Below, in pieces: positions 9,655-21,324 of a stretch of DNA of 64,000 nucleotides. How positions within the stretch are numbered: the stretch's first letter is position 1; every line of letters starts with the position of its first letter. Position numbers and translations under genes: made by a program. Source of the DNA: a gamma proteobacterium HTCC5015 (GTDB lineage: Bacteria > Pseudomonadota > Gammaproteobacteria > HTCC5015); contig DS990603.1 of NCBI GenBank assembly GCA_000155715.1, forward strand, positions 62,001 to 126,000, read 5' to 3'. Under the pieces are notes generated by a model. The model did no database searches. It was not told the origin of the DNA and saw only the letters and a list, made by a program, of their open reading frames with translations.

Positions 9655-9960
9655 ATCGTCACTCCCACGCAGGCGAAGCTCCTGCGTCGGCTGCGCCTCC
9701 GCAGCAATGACGATACCCTCACCGTCGCTCCCGCGCAGGCGGGAGCCCAGTGGCTTTACCACTCCACACACTCGACGATTCTGGATTCCCGCCTACGCGG
9801 GAATGACTGTCGTGGGTCGGCTTTCAAGCCGACTTAATTGGCTAGATTCCCACCTGCGCGGTAATAACGGGAGGTGGTTATGAAGATTCCAAATCCAGTT
9901 TGGAAGGATGGTTATGTAGGTCGGAATTTATTCCGACTAGACATCCCCCAAGGTTGGCGT
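9655..9960. repeat. Intergenic cluster of REP-like palindromes
   Basis: The 423-bp gap between the patatin and methyltransferase genes holds no gene but several short palindromes: GCTCCCGCGCAGGCGGGAGC near 9727-9746, TTCCCGCCTACGCGGGAA near 9785-9802, a decayed copy near 9848-9870, GTCGGCTTTCAAGCCGAC near 9817-9834 and GTCGGAATTTATTCCGAC near 9918-9935. These resemble the GGGAATGAC-type dispersed palindromes common in gammaproteobacteria. They could act as 3' transcript stabilisers or terminators for the convergent genes. Confidence 0.7.
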
Positions 9961-10000
9961 TGATTCCCGAGAATCTGCGATGAACTCCTTATCTTTGCTT

Positions 10001-10681
10001 CTATTTCTTTTTAAAGATCACCACGTCTTTGTCGATCAGTTCGTATTCAGCGTGCCATTGTTGGGCCAGCCAGTGAAAAGTCGCCTCTGAAAAGAAGCAA
10101 ACATGGGTAGGGTCGTTTTTGTAGTGCCATGTTTTAAAAGCATTGAGGTCGATCACGCGCTTTGTCATCAACCCTAAATAGCCCTCGGGCAGCAACAAAT
10201 CCCACAGGCGGTTGAGTACTTCGCCGGGGTGGTACAAGTGCTCGACAACTTCGGTGCTGGTCACAAAGTGGTAGCGCTTGTCGAACACACAATCGTCTGG
10301 GTGATAAAACACATCGTAGTGTTCGCATTCAAAGCCGCGCTCGATCATCATGCGATGTAGTGTCGGTCCGGGGCCACTGCCAAAATCGAGACCCTGAGCG
10401 CCGTCTATAGCGGCCTCTTTCAAGCGCTGACCCAAAGGCGCGCACAAACGGTTTAAAAAGCGACGATAACCCTCATCCTCAGCATCGTTGTTGTGCAAAT
10501 CGTATTGCGCTTTTTCGGCCTCGGCGTCGAGGCGCTGGGCGGGCGGCACAAAGACCAATTGGCAGGTCTGGCACTGCCAGTAGTCGCGGCGGCGATCGCG
10601 ATGGTAGTAGCCGATCTCGCGCTCGCCGCACAGCGGACAGACAGCCGAATTGTCAGGTGCGTTTAAAGGCTCGGTAGACAT
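10001..10681 (-). CDS. Class I SAM-dependent methyltransferase with N-terminal zinc ribbon
   Basis: A predicted methyltransferase of the Methyltransf_23 type. The N-terminus has a four-Cys zinc ribbon (CPLCGE ... CQTC), then a SAM-binding Rossmann domain with GLDFGSGPGPTLHRMM, a YDVFYHPDD segment and TSTEVVEHLYHPGEVL, and ends with a lysine tail. The start chosen is the ATG at 10681 (protein MSTEPL...), because the longer frame adds only five residues. It overlaps the 3' end of rsmC by about 29 nt on the same strand, so the two are co-translated. The substrate is unknown; the zinc ribbon suggests a nucleic-acid or protein partner, but that is inference. Confidence 0.75.
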   Translation of the reverse strand: MSTEPLNAPDNSAVCPLCGEREIGYYHRDRRRDYWQCQTCQLVFVPPAQRLDAEAEKAQYDLHNNDAEDEGYRRFLNRLCAPLGQRLKEAAIDGAQGLDFGSGPGPTLHRMMIERGFECEHYDVFYHPDDCVFDKRYHFVTSTEVVEHLYHPGEVLNRLWDLLLPEGYLGLMTKRVIDLNAFKTWHYKNDPTHVCFFSEATFHWLAQQWHAEYELIDKDVVIFKKK

Positions 10682-11714
10682 GGAAACCGTCCTCATTGGC
10701 TAGGCGCTCGCACTGGCCAAACTGCGCTTCGATCCACTCGGCATAGGGCAAGTGGCCGTTGGCCACAAGGCGCAATTCGCCGCCTCGTTTAAGGCGTTGC
10801 CAACTGGTTTGAATAAACTGTTCGGCAATACGGTAGTCGGTTTCGACACCCGTGTGAAACGGCGGATTGCTAACGATGGCCTGCCACTCGCCGTCTACCC
10901 CCTGCAAACCATCGGCCTGCTGACACACCACCTCCATATCATTGACCTGCGCGTTCATCCACGCACAGAACAAGGCAATGGCACTCACATCCACCAGCGT
11001 TATGTTGAGATCGGCGTAGCGCCGTTTAAGCCATAGTGCGATAGGGCCTGCCCCAGCCGCGAAATCGAGTAGCGGCGCATCTTTTTTGATCGACAGCGGC
11101 GTGCTATGCAAATTGTCGAGCAACACCCGCGTACCCCGATCCAGCTTACCCAAACTAAACACACCGGGCAGCGTCGCCAATTGCAGTGGCGCCGCCTCTG
11201 GAACAGGTAGCTCAAATGGTTGTAACCACGCCTCGGGATCAAACGCCTGTGGCGCCAGTTCAGCTCGCCACAGCTGGCAGTGACGAGCACTGTCCCGTTT
11301 GTCTACAGTACTGGCTCGTTGCTTTAACAATTTGGCGCCACCCTCGATGCCCTCTTTTTTGTGGCCGACGAGGTAAAACGCAGTATTCTCGGGTAGACAG
11401 TGGGCCAACTGAGCCAGTAGAAAGTCCGTGCGCGATCTCGATTTGGGGACTTTTAAAACCACGGCGGCGGGCGGCTGACGAAAGTGTTGTACCAGCTGTT
11501 CGTACGCTTCAATGCCCAGAGCCGTACACAGTGCGTGCGTGTGAGTGGCGGCTTCGGCAGCGCCGGCATGATCGGTCCAAAAAGCGTGTTGAGTGGGCCA
11601 CTGAGCCAGCAAGCTGGCGTCGGCAATATCGATAAACCACACCCAAGAGTCGCGGTTTAAAGCGCTCGTGATGTCGTCTAAATTTCTTTCGATAATCTGT
11701 GCCGATGCTTGCAT
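10653..11714 (-). CDS. rsmC: 16S rRNA (guanine1207-N2)-methyltransferase RsmC
   Basis: RsmC methylates G1207 of 16S rRNA in the 30S subunit. The 353-residue protein shows the duplicated methyltransferase layout of the family: a degenerate N-terminal domain (about 1-180) and an active C-terminal domain with LLDFAAGAGPIALWL (SAM motif I, about residue 220), DVSAIALFCAWMN and the catalytic IVSNPPFHTG. E. coli RsmC is 343 residues, so length fits. The downstream methyltransferase gene overlaps its end, which suggests a joint role or simply dense packing. Confidence is high for the family and good for the specific rRNA target. Confidence 0.88.
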   Translation of the reverse strand: MQASAQIIERNLDDITSALNRDSWVWFIDIADASLLAQWPTQHAFWTDHAGAAEAATHTHALCTALGIEAYEQLVQHFRQPPAAVVLKVPKSRSRTDFLLAQLAHCLPENTAFYLVGHKKEGIEGGAKLLKQRASTVDKRDSARHCQLWRAELAPQAFDPEAWLQPFELPVPEAAPLQLATLPGVFSLGKLDRGTRVLLDNLHSTPLSIKKDAPLLDFAAGAGPIALWLKRRYADLNITLVDVSAIALFCAWMNAQVNDMEVVCQQADGLQGVDGEWQAIVSNPPFHTGVETDYRIAEQFIQTSWQRLKRGGELRLVANGHLPYAEWIEAQFGQCERLANEDGFHVYRAFKRT

Positions 11715-11817
11715 GAAGACTCCTGAAATCGACGCGCATCATAGCTTGCCTGTGTGGCTTTTGCAGCTTCATCTAAAAAGATTTGCTAGCATGGCGAGCA
11801 CTACAAGGAGAGAAGCC

Positions 11818-12234
11818 ATGAAAACACTGACCGCCCTTTTCGCACTCGTTATTAGCCTCGCGGCCCTACCCGTTCACAGCGGCCTGACCACTTACCCCCA
11901 CCGCGAAGTGTCGATGTTGGAAATTCTGTTTTTGCACAAAGGTAAAACCCGCGAAGAGGCCGAAGACTTTTTAGCGCGCCTCACCGAGCTAAGCCAAGAG
12001 TACGGCAGCACCAACAATGCGGGGGTCTATGTTAAAAAATGGATGAAAGGTGGCAGCGATGGCATTTACAACGCCGATTTCGTGGTGGTCTCGACCTTTC
12101 CCAACGCGCAAAAAATGAACGACATGCTGCAACACGACGAGACCTACGCCGAACTGGCCTACGAAAAAGACGAAATTTTCGACAGCCGCAAGACCATCAT
12201 CTTCATGGTCGACCCCATGGAGCCGCCGCGCTAG
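11818..12234 (+). CDS. Small secreted protein of unknown function
   Basis: This 138-residue protein starts at the ATG at 11818, preceded by AAGGAG at a good distance; a longer frame to 11668 overlaps rsmC and lacks support. The first 20 residues (MKTLTALFALVISLAALPVHS) form a clear Sec signal peptide. The mature part is a compact alpha/beta sequence of about 115 residues with a long charged helix (KGKTREEAEDFLARLTELS) and a strand FVVVSTFP. The pattern resembles a dimeric ferredoxin-like (alpha-beta barrel) monooxygenase or EthD-type fold, but no family can be named with confidence. It converges with the next gene, their stops overlapping by 3-4 nt. Confidence 0.75.
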   Translation: MKTLTALFALVISLAALPVHSGLTTYPHREVSMLEILFLHKGKTREEAEDFLARLTELSQEYGSTNNAGVYVKKWMKGGSDGIYNADFVVVSTFPNAQKMNDMLQHDETYAELAYEKDEIFDSRKTIIFMVDPMEPPR

Positions 12235-13472
12235 CCAAAAAACCAGTAAGCCACGCCGATAGCGGCCACAATCCCGGCCGCGTCGGCGACTAGCCCACAG
12301 CCCAAGGCGTGGCGACTGTGTTTAATACCCACCGATCCAAAGTACACGGCCAACACATAAAAGGTAGTTTCCGTAGAGCCTTGCATCACCGCCGACAGAC
12401 GCCCGGCAAAAGAATCCACACCGTGTGTATTCATGGTCTCCAACATCATCGCCCGCGCCCCCGAACCGCTTAGGGGTTTCATCAAAGCCGTAGGCAAGGC
12501 GTCGACAAAACGCGTATCAAACCCCAAGCTGGCCACGCCCCAAGCGACGCCATCGACTAGCATTTCTAAGGCGCCACTGGCGCGAAACACACCAATCGCC
12601 ACCAACATCGCCAGTAAAAAGGGAATGATGTCGATCGCGGTTTTAAAGCCCTGCTTGGCCCCATCGATAAACGACTCGTAGACGTTCACGCCGCGCCAGT
12701 GCCCCACGCTCAAAAACAGAATAATCACGGCGAAAATCAAACCGTTCCCCAGCGCGCTCGATTGGCTTTGCAAAGCATCCGCCGATAGTGTGCCCGCATA
12801 GGCCACAATCGCCATTAACAAAGCGAACACACCGCCCAGCCAAGCTAGAATGACAGCATCCCACAAGCGCAAGCGCTGCATCACCGCCACAGCGAGCAAG
12901 CCCGCCAAGGTCGAGCAACTGGTCGCCAATAAAATGGGTACAAATATCAGTGCGGGGTCCTCAGCCCCCTGCTGTGCGCGATACAGTAGCACCGTGACGG
13001 GGAACAGCGTCACCGCCGAGGTGTTGAGCACCAAAAACAAGATTTGCGCGTTGCTGGCGCGATCGGGGCTGGGATTGAGCCTTTGCAAATCGCGCATGGC
13101 TTTCAAACCCAATGGCGTCGCCGCGTTATCCAACCCCAACACATTGGCCGATAAATTCAGCGTCACAGAAGAAATGGCGGGATGGCCACGCGGTACCTCG
13201 GGCATCAATCGCTGAAACAGCGGCGACAAACCCCGCGCCAGTTTATCGATCAAACCACTGGCCTCGCCCACCTGCACAATACCCAGCCACAGTGCCAGCA
13301 CGCCTATCAGCCCCAACGCCAGCTCTACCGCCAGCGACGCCATATCAAAGCTCGCCTGCACTAGGCGACCAAACACAGCACTGTCGCCCAGTCCCCACCA
13401 CTGATACAGCGCCGATAGCGCCGCGACAATAAAAAACGACAACCAAATCCGATGCAGCATGGGCACATACAC
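12231..13472 (-). CDS. Nucleoside-recognition (Gate) domain membrane protein, SpmA/SpmB-like fusion
   Basis: A 413-residue integral membrane protein with about ten hydrophobic segments and two Gate (nucleoside recognition) domains. The first half contains the SpmA-like GLIDKLARGLSPLFQRLMPEVPRGHPAISSVTLNLSANVLGLDNAATPLG pattern in pieces; the second half has the SpmB-like GFKTAIDIIPFLLAMLVAIG and ETTFYVLAVYFGSVGIK. In Bacillus the two are separate spore-maturation proteins; in Proteobacteria the fusion is of unknown transport function. The start could be four codons inside (MLHRIW). It converges with the secreted protein gene on the left. Confidence 0.82.
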   Translation of the reverse strand: MYVPMLHRIWLSFFIVAALSALYQWWGLGDSAVFGRLVQASFDMASLAVELALGLIGVLALWLGIVQVGEASGLIDKLARGLSPLFQRLMPEVPRGHPAISSVTLNLSANVLGLDNAATPLGLKAMRDLQRLNPSPDRASNAQILFLVLNTSAVTLFPVTVLLYRAQQGAEDPALIFVPILLATSCSTLAGLLAVAVMQRLRLWDAVILAWLGGVFALLMAIVAYAGTLSADALQSQSSALGNGLIFAVIILFLSVGHWRGVNVYESFIDGAKQGFKTAIDIIPFLLAMLVAIGVFRASGALEMLVDGVAWGVASLGFDTRFVDALPTALMKPLSGSGARAMMLETMNTHGVDSFAGRLSAVMQGSTETTFYVLAVYFGSVGIKHSRHALGCGLVADAAGIVAAIGVAYWFFG

Positions 13473-13595
13473 TATTCAATAAAACGCCATCAAGCCTACC
13501 CCAAGATGCATCAATTAACACGATAGCCACGACTCTCTATTGACTCTGGCCATAGCGGAGTAAACTTCTCAGGAAATCCTATTTAATGTAACGAC

Positions 13596-14603
13596 ATGCT
13601 GAGACTCCAGACACTTGTCTTCCTAATATTAATAAGCAGCCACGCGTTGTCCGATAACCGACAAGGCACGCTAGCTGGCGTTTGGGATAACGACATTTTT
13701 ACCGGCACAGACCGTAACTACACTAACGGTCTGCGCGTCAATTGGGTGGGAGAAACCGCCGAAAGCGAAGCACCCGGCTTTCTCGGTAGCGGTTACTCTC
13801 AAGCATTAAAAAACGTCCTTGGCTTTTTGCCCCACGTCGGCGACGCACGCCTAAACCACTCAGGCTCTATCGCCCTGCGTCAAATCATGGTGACGCCCGA
13901 AGACATTCAATCGCCCCAACTCTTGCCGAACCAAGCACCCTATATCGGCTACACACACATCGATACTGCGCTATACGCTTGGGACGAACGCACATTTTAC
14001 GAATACCAACTGACCCTCGGCGCCGTCGGCCCCGACTCGGGCGCCGCCAGTACCCAACAATTTATGCACAAAGTATTGGGCTCAGACAAACCGCAGGGCT
14101 GGGACAACCAGATTGATCGACGCTACATTGCCGAGCTGACTTATGTAGAAGGCCACAAAGTGTTTAAAACAGCGAATGACAATGGCCTAGGCTGGGATCT
14201 CACCCTGAACTACGGCGCCAGCCTCGGCAACTACGAGAGTGGCCTATCGGCAGGCGGCTTGATTCGCTACGGGCAGAATCTAAAAAACAACTTCAATGTG
14301 TACTACACCGAAAGCGCCAGCGAGAGCGCGTTAATCGGGCAGTTCGACGGCCAGCAAGGCGCGGGGTGGCAAGCCTATTTTGGCTTTTACGGCACCGCCC
14401 TCGCCTATAACTATATCGAAGAAGCCATCAAAGAAACCCACAACTTCGATATTCAGCCCATCACCGCCTCCGCCATCTACGGCTTTGCCTACTTCACCGA
14501 CCAATTTGTGCTGGGCTTTAGCCTTCAGGGCAATTCATCTCCCATCCAGCAAAGCGATGAACCTATTCGATTTGGCACAATGTATTTTATTTTCAACATC
14601 TAA
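13596..14603 (+). CDS. Outer-membrane lipid A deacylase LpxR-like (DUF2219)
   Basis: A 335-residue outer-membrane beta-barrel protein. After a signal peptide (about residues 1-19, ending SHALS) comes the diagnostic LpxR/DUF2219 segment GVWDNDIFTGTDRNYTNGLRVNW, which carries the Asn/Asp calcium-site residues. Alternating strands run to the end, and the C-terminal residues (GTMYFIFNI) end in an aromatic-aliphatic pattern suited to the BAM machinery. LpxR removes the 3'-acyloxyacyl chain from lipid A; whether this protein is active on lipid A is inferred from family only. It stands alone between divergent or unrelated genes. Confidence 0.82.
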   Translation: MLRLQTLVFLILISSHALSDNRQGTLAGVWDNDIFTGTDRNYTNGLRVNWVGETAESEAPGFLGSGYSQALKNVLGFLPHVGDARLNHSGSIALRQIMVTPEDIQSPQLLPNQAPYIGYTHIDTALYAWDERTFYEYQLTLGAVGPDSGAASTQQFMHKVLGSDKPQGWDNQIDRRYIAELTYVEGHKVFKTANDNGLGWDLTLNYGASLGNYESGLSAGGLIRYGQNLKNNFNVYYTESASESALIGQFDGQQGAGWQAYFGFYGTALAYNYIEEAIKETHNFDIQPITASAIYGFAYFTDQFVLGFSLQGNSSPIQQSDEPIRFGTMYFIFNI

Positions 14604-14604
14604 G

Positions 14605-14642
14605 CTTCGGGTGTCGCTTCATAAATGCTGCGAAGCCCGAAG
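14605..14642 (+). terminator. Stem-loop after the LpxR-like gene
   Basis: CTTCGGG-TG-TCGC pairs with GCGA-AG-CCCGAAG around a 12-nt loop just after the stop codon. The T-run is missing, so it may be a weak terminator or an mRNA-end stabiliser. Confidence 0.4.
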
Positions 14643-14729
14643 AAACGCCTAACCATTTAATGGGGCGTTGCTGCTCGCATTTTTTATAAAATATGAGACG
14701 ATCTTGTTAAACAAGCAACGGAATCCATC

Positions 14730-15215
14730 ATGACTGTACTCAACAGCAAGCGCTGGCTAGCGGCGGCATTACTCGCGATGGCGGTAACGGCCTGCGCCAC
14801 TGACACGACAGAAGTCGCCAACAACATGCAGCTTGCTACAGCAGCGAACAACACAGGCTCGCCCTTGTCGCCCTGCCCTGGCGACCCCAACTGCGTTTGC
14901 AGTTGTGACACCCGCGAGCAGCACGCCATTGCACCGCTGACCATTCCCGAGGATAGCCAAGCCCCTATAGCCGAACTCTCCCAATTGATACAGACGATGC
15001 CACGCGTCGAAATCGTTAAGCAGAGCGAGGACTACCTCCACGCGACCTTTACCAGTTTCATTTTTCGCTTCACCGACGATGTCGAGTTTTACCGCGACGG
15101 CTCGGTCATACAAGTTCGTTCAGAATCTCGCATTGGCTACAGCGACTTCGGCGTCAACCGAGATCGGATTGAAAGTATTCGGGCTTTATTCCAGCCTTCG
15201 GCACAACAAGAGTAA
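14730..15215 (+). CDS. DUF1499 domain lipoprotein
   Basis: A 161-residue predicted lipoprotein. The N-terminal segment LAAALLAMAVTAC is a signal peptide ending in a lipobox with Cys at residue 22. The mature protein has SPCPGDPNCVCSCDTRE, then the DUF1499 core with APIAELSQLIQTMPRVEIV, YLHATFTSFIFRFTDDVEFY and VIQVRSESRIGYSDFGVNRDRIESIR, the last being the family signature. DUF1499 proteins are found in bacteria and chloroplasts and have no proven function. The gene sits between the LpxR-like gene and acnA, without clear operon links. Confidence 0.88.
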   Translation: MTVLNSKRWLAAALLAMAVTACATDTTEVANNMQLATAANNTGSPLSPCPGDPNCVCSCDTREQHAIAPLTIPEDSQAPIAELSQLIQTMPRVEIVKQSEDYLHATFTSFIFRFTDDVEFYRDGSVIQVRSESRIGYSDFGVNRDRIESIRALFQPSAQQE

Positions 15216-15402
15216 GTTCAGCTAGGCCGACTCTCAGCACCCAACGCTCTCGTCTACTGATGCGTGCGGCATTTCATTTGAACGTCATTCAGGCGTAGTA
15301 TGAATATATTCACCGTGCAGATTTCCCAATAGCGATCTGCTATTGGGCCCTGCAGCCTCGCCTGGTACCGCCACATCGGCGAGCCGACTTAGGAGATGCG
15401 CA

Positions 15403-18153
<2,751 letters not shown>

Positions 18154-18177
18154 TTCTTTAAACTCGACAGAAAACAA

Positions 18178-18208
18178 AAGCCCTAGCGATACTGCTAGGG
18201 CTTTTTTC
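18178..18208 (+). terminator. Rho-independent terminator of acnA
   Basis: AGCCCTAGC, loop GATACT, GCTAGGGCT, then TTTTT, 25 nt after the acnA stop. The stem is perfect over nine pairs. The same stem sequence recurs at 21458-21492. Confidence 0.9.
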
Positions 18209-18280
18209 ATTCATCAAACGGCTTATTAATATGCGCGGCCAAGCAAGGTCGAAAAACACAGAGGGCACAGAGCAAATTTA

Positions 18281-18333
18281 GGGGACCGAGTACCGTTTAG
18301 CTGAATGTTGTGGAGAAGATAGTACTCTGCCCC
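18281..18333. repeat. GGGGTCAGAGTA-type palindromic repeat, copy 1
   Basis: GGGGACCGAGTACCGTTTAG at the left pairs with AGTACTCTGCCCC at the right. It is a diverged copy of the unit at 19499-19564 and contains the same internal GTTTAGCTGA and TGGAGAA words. Such units are dispersed intergenic repeats in several marine gammaproteobacteria. Confidence 0.6.
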
Positions 18334-18373
18334 ATTAATTCGACCCCATTTATTCCTCAAATTAGATTCATAA

Positions 18374-19313
18374 TTAACGGCGTATGATCAGCCACAATTG
18401 AGCGAGACGCTCTGCTTTGCTAATTTCAGTGGCGGTCATCGTCTTTTGGACGCGATTTAAGTTATTCGCAGCTTTATCGTTGCCGGCCATTTTAGCCAAG
18501 ATAAACCATTTGGCCGCTATAACTTGGCTTTGAGGTACACCTTCACCCTTAATGTACATCACCCCTAAATTGTTCTGTGCTGGCGTATGACCCTGCTGAG
18601 CAGCCTTTTTGTACCAATACGCCGCTTGCTCATGACTTTGGGGAACACCCTGCCCCTGGGCGTACATGTCTCCCAAGTTGTACTGTCCCGTTGGCTCCCC
18701 TTTCTGGGCAGCCATTTCGAACCAATACATCGCCTTCTCATAGCTCTGGGGAACGCTTCTGCCAAATAAGTACTGCGCTCCGAGGTTGTTTTGTGCACTC
18801 GCATTGCCCTGATGGGCACTTTTTTTAAACCAGGAAGTCGCTTTCTTATGACTTTGGGGGACCCCCTGCCCTTTTGCGTACCTCGAGCCGAGATTATATT
18901 GCGCCACCGCATACCCCTGCTGGGCAGCCTTCTCGAACCAATGCACTGCTTTCTCATAGCTCTGGAGAGTGCCTTCTCCATTGAGGTACGCCAGCCCGAG
19001 GCTGTTCTGTGCTATTGCAAACCCCTGGCGAGCAGCCTTCTGATACCAATATACCGACTTCCCATGATTTTGAGTAATGCCCATGCCCACTTCATACATC
19101 AACCCTAAGTTGAACTGCGCTTCTACAGCCCCTCGCTTAGCAAGCGGCTCGAGAAGGGATTTGGCCTTTTCATAATTTTTTTTCGCGACTTGCCTGACCA
19201 ACCTCCTTAAGCACAGCATTCACTTCAGCTGGATCAATTACGGTATTACTCGAGCAGCCTGAAGTAAAAAGAAACAAGGTCGATAAAAAAACAATAAGAA
19301 AAGGTGTTTGCAT
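18374..19313 (-). pseudogene. Sel1-repeat lipoprotein, frameshifted in an A8 tract
   Basis: An ATG at 19313 opens a classic lipoprotein signal (IVFLSTLFLFTSGC) that continues for about 45 residues and then stops just after a run of eight A (minus strand, 19176-19183). In the next frame an unbroken Sel1-repeat solenoid follows to 18374: about seven 36-residue units with the pattern YNLGxxYxxGxGVPQSxxKAxxWFxKAAxQGxAxAQ. Removing one A joins ASREK to NYEKAKSLLEPL in one frame, giving a normal secreted Sel1 lipoprotein of about 310 residues. Either the gene is broken, or full protein is made through slippage on A8, or there is a sequencing error. The downstream frame alone has an unconvincing start (MLCLRRL). 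Confidence 0.8.
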
Positions 19314-19348
19314 AGTGCTTTCTGGTTAGTTAAAAATTATAAATTATT

Positions 19349-19362
19349 GGGGTCAGAGTACC
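19349..19362. repeat. GGGGTCAGAGTACC repeat, partial copy
   Basis: An isolated end of the same repeat family as 19499-19564, lying just 5' of the Sel1 gene, without its partner arm. Confidence 0.5.
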
Positions 19363-19498
19363 ATTTATTGGGCTAACCCACCGGCTACAGCGAAGCAAAG
19401 CCAATGATGACTTCCTCTGATAAAGAGGGCTTGCTAGGTAGGAGCTTGCCATGCAAGCGAATGTCGATGGCGGCACAAAAAATTGGGGTCAAAAAATT

Positions 19499-19564
19499 GG
19501 GGTCAGAGTACCTTTTAGCTCGTTTCACCTAGCTGATGTCTTGGAGAAAATAGCACTCTGACCC
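19499..19564. repeat. GGGGTCAGAGTA-type palindromic repeat, copy 2
   Basis: GGGGTCAGAGTACC on the left and TAGCACTCTGACCC on the right are inverted complements with few mismatches, around an internal hairpin region. Related copies lie at 18281-18333 and 19349-19362. Together they surround the Sel1 pseudogene. The gap 19321-19579 otherwise holds only the GTAGGAGCTTGCCATGCAAG palindrome near 19438. Confidence 0.65.
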
Positions 19565-19579
19565 TGTTTCACCGTTTCA

Positions 19580-20842
19580 TTAATCCACAATGGTTTTCAA
19601 GTTCGCCCAGTCCGTCGTCCACGATGGGGATTGCCTGCTTTGCTGCATTTTCCAGTTCTCTCCCAAACCTTGCGACGCCATACGAATTTTGCCCGTTCCC
19701 ATTTTGTCGTTAATAGCGTCCATCACGCCGCCTATGTGGGATTTTTTTTCACAGCGCTCACTCTCTTCGCTCAGTAAACTCCATTGTACGATGCCCCGGG
19801 GCAGCAACTCATCCAATACGACCCCCGCTTTTTTATAGTGATAGCCATGGCGATACACTTGGTCTAGCCCTTGGGCAACGGCCTTGGCTAGCACTGGAGG
19901 CGAGTCTGTTGCTTGGTGGAACTGTATCCGTACGCGTCCGCAGTAGCGCGGCATATCTTTGCGAAAAGGGTTGGTGTGGGCAAAGAGCCGAATGGATTGA
20001 GTGCGCGCGCCCTGCCTTCTCAGTTTTTCTCCCGCTCGCCAGGCAAAATTAGACAGGGCCGAGGCCAGCTCGTCTTTTGATGTCACCATTTGACCAAAAG
20101 AGCGCGATACTAGAATTTGTTGGCGCGGCTCTTCGGTGGAATCTATATCGAAACAGCGCTCGCCGCGAAGCTCTCTGACGGTGCGTTCCATATTAACGCT
20201 CGCGACTTTTCGAGCCCAAGCCGTCTCGGCGTTTCGCAACTGCCAGACAGTGTTGATGCCAAAGCCCTCAAAGCGGGCACCTAAGCGGCGTCCCACTCCC
20301 CACACCTCGCTCACAGGCAGCGACGACATTCGGTTTTTTTCGGTGCCGCGCATCAACCAAATGCCGTCAGAGCTAGGGTGTTTTTTAGCCACGTGGTTGG
20401 CTAGTTTAGCGAGGGTTTTGCTCGGGGCTACGCCGATTGATACGGGAACCCCCGTCCAGCGCCTGACCTTTTCTCGCAGCGCTCTGCAAAAATCGCTCAG
20501 CTCGCACAGCGGCACCATGGATAAATCCAAAAACGCCTCGTCAATGGAGTAGACCTCTAAGCGCGGACACTCGTCCTTAAGTACGGCCATCACTCGGTTT
20601 GAAAGGTCGCCGTAGAGCGCAAAATTGGCCGAAAAAATGTGGGCGCCATTTTCCTCCAGCACCGGCAACCATTGAAACAGCGGCGCGCCCATGGGAACGC
20701 CCAGTGCCTTTGTCTCTTGGGAGCGTGCGATGATACAGCCGTCGTTATTGGAGAGAACCGCAATGGGTCGCCCCTCTAGCTTTGGGCGAAAAACGCGCTC
20801 ACAAGAGGCGTAAAAGTTGTTGCAATCGACCAGGGCCAACAT
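19580..20842 (-). CDS. umuC: DNA polymerase V catalytic subunit UmuC
   Basis: UmuC is the Y-family translesion DNA polymerase that works with UmuD'. The start is the ATG at 20842, which overlaps the umuD stop as TAATG; this gives 420 residues, against 422 in E. coli. The N-terminus MLALVDCNNFYASCERVFRP holds the first metal-site Asp, YSIDEAFLDLS holds the catalytic acidic pair near residue 100, and the little-finger and C-terminal DUF4113-type tail (LGENWKMQQSRQSPSWTTDWANL in pieces) follow. It forms an operon with umuD and would be part of the SOS response. It lies immediately outside the proposed island border. Confidence 0.95.
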   Translation of the reverse strand: MLALVDCNNFYASCERVFRPKLEGRPIAVLSNNDGCIIARSQETKALGVPMGAPLFQWLPVLEENGAHIFSANFALYGDLSNRVMAVLKDECPRLEVYSIDEAFLDLSMVPLCELSDFCRALREKVRRWTGVPVSIGVAPSKTLAKLANHVAKKHPSSDGIWLMRGTEKNRMSSLPVSEVWGVGRRLGARFEGFGINTVWQLRNAETAWARKVASVNMERTVRELRGERCFDIDSTEEPRQQILVSRSFGQMVTSKDELASALSNFAWRAGEKLRRQGARTQSIRLFAHTNPFRKDMPRYCGRVRIQFHQATDSPPVLAKAVAQGLDQVYRHGYHYKKAGVVLDELLPRGIVQWSLLSEESERCEKKSHIGGVMDAINDKMGTGKIRMASQGLGENWKMQQSRQSPSWTTDWANLKTIVD

Positions 20843-21324
20843 TAAACGGCGCGAGTGGTTTTGAAGCGCTTTACAGCCGCCGTCACCACGCCCCATATCA
20901 CCAGCTCGCTGTCCTGCCGAAGCTCGATATTGGGGAACTCGGGGTGCTCTGCGTCTAATCGAATGAGGCCGGCCCGGTTATACAGGCGCTTACAGGTCAT
21001 TTCACCATCGACGACGGCCACCACAATATCGCCATGCCGAGGGCTCTCGGCACGATCGACGACTAAAATATCGCCCGGGTGCAACCCCGCGTCGCGCATG
21101 GAGTCGCCTTGATAGCGCAGGTAAAACGTCGCCGCGGGCCGCGCAATCAAAAGATCATTGAGGTCGAGTCTGCTCTCTAAAAAGTCCTCTGCTGGTGATG
21201 GAAAGCCCCCCTGAATGCTATATCCCGCCACAGGCAGCGGCATTCGGCTGCCGAAATCGGGCTCGAGAACACTGCACTCGGGCACTGCCGCAGTATTTTT
21301 AGGCTTCTGATAGGATGAGAACAT
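20842..21324 (-). CDS. umuD: Translesion polymerase subunit UmuD (S24 peptidase family)
   Basis: UmuD self-cleaves after RecA contact to form UmuD', the partner of UmuC. The 160-residue protein has the Ala33-Gly34 cleavage site in LPVAGYSIQG, the catalytic Ser75 in YQGDSM and Lys112 in MTCKRLY. GDILVVDR and GDIVVAVVDGE are the family strands. Length is a little above E. coli UmuD (139) owing to an N-terminal extension rich in Pro and Ser. No canonical LexA box (CTG-N10-CAG) could be found by eye upstream, so regulation by LexA is assumed, not shown. Confidence 0.93.
   Translation of the reverse strand: MFSSYQKPKNTAAVPECSVLEPDFGSRMPLPVAGYSIQGGFPSPAEDFLESRLDLNDLLIARPAATFYLRYQGDSMRDAGLHPGDILVVDRAESPRHGDIVVAVVDGEMTCKRLYNRAGLIRLDAEHPEFPNIELRQDSELVIWGVVTAAVKRFKTTRAV

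Noticed and set aside
9655-9960. Possible CRISPR array in the palindrome-rich gap
   Set aside because: The palindromes differ in sequence and spacing and have no regular repeat-spacer pattern.
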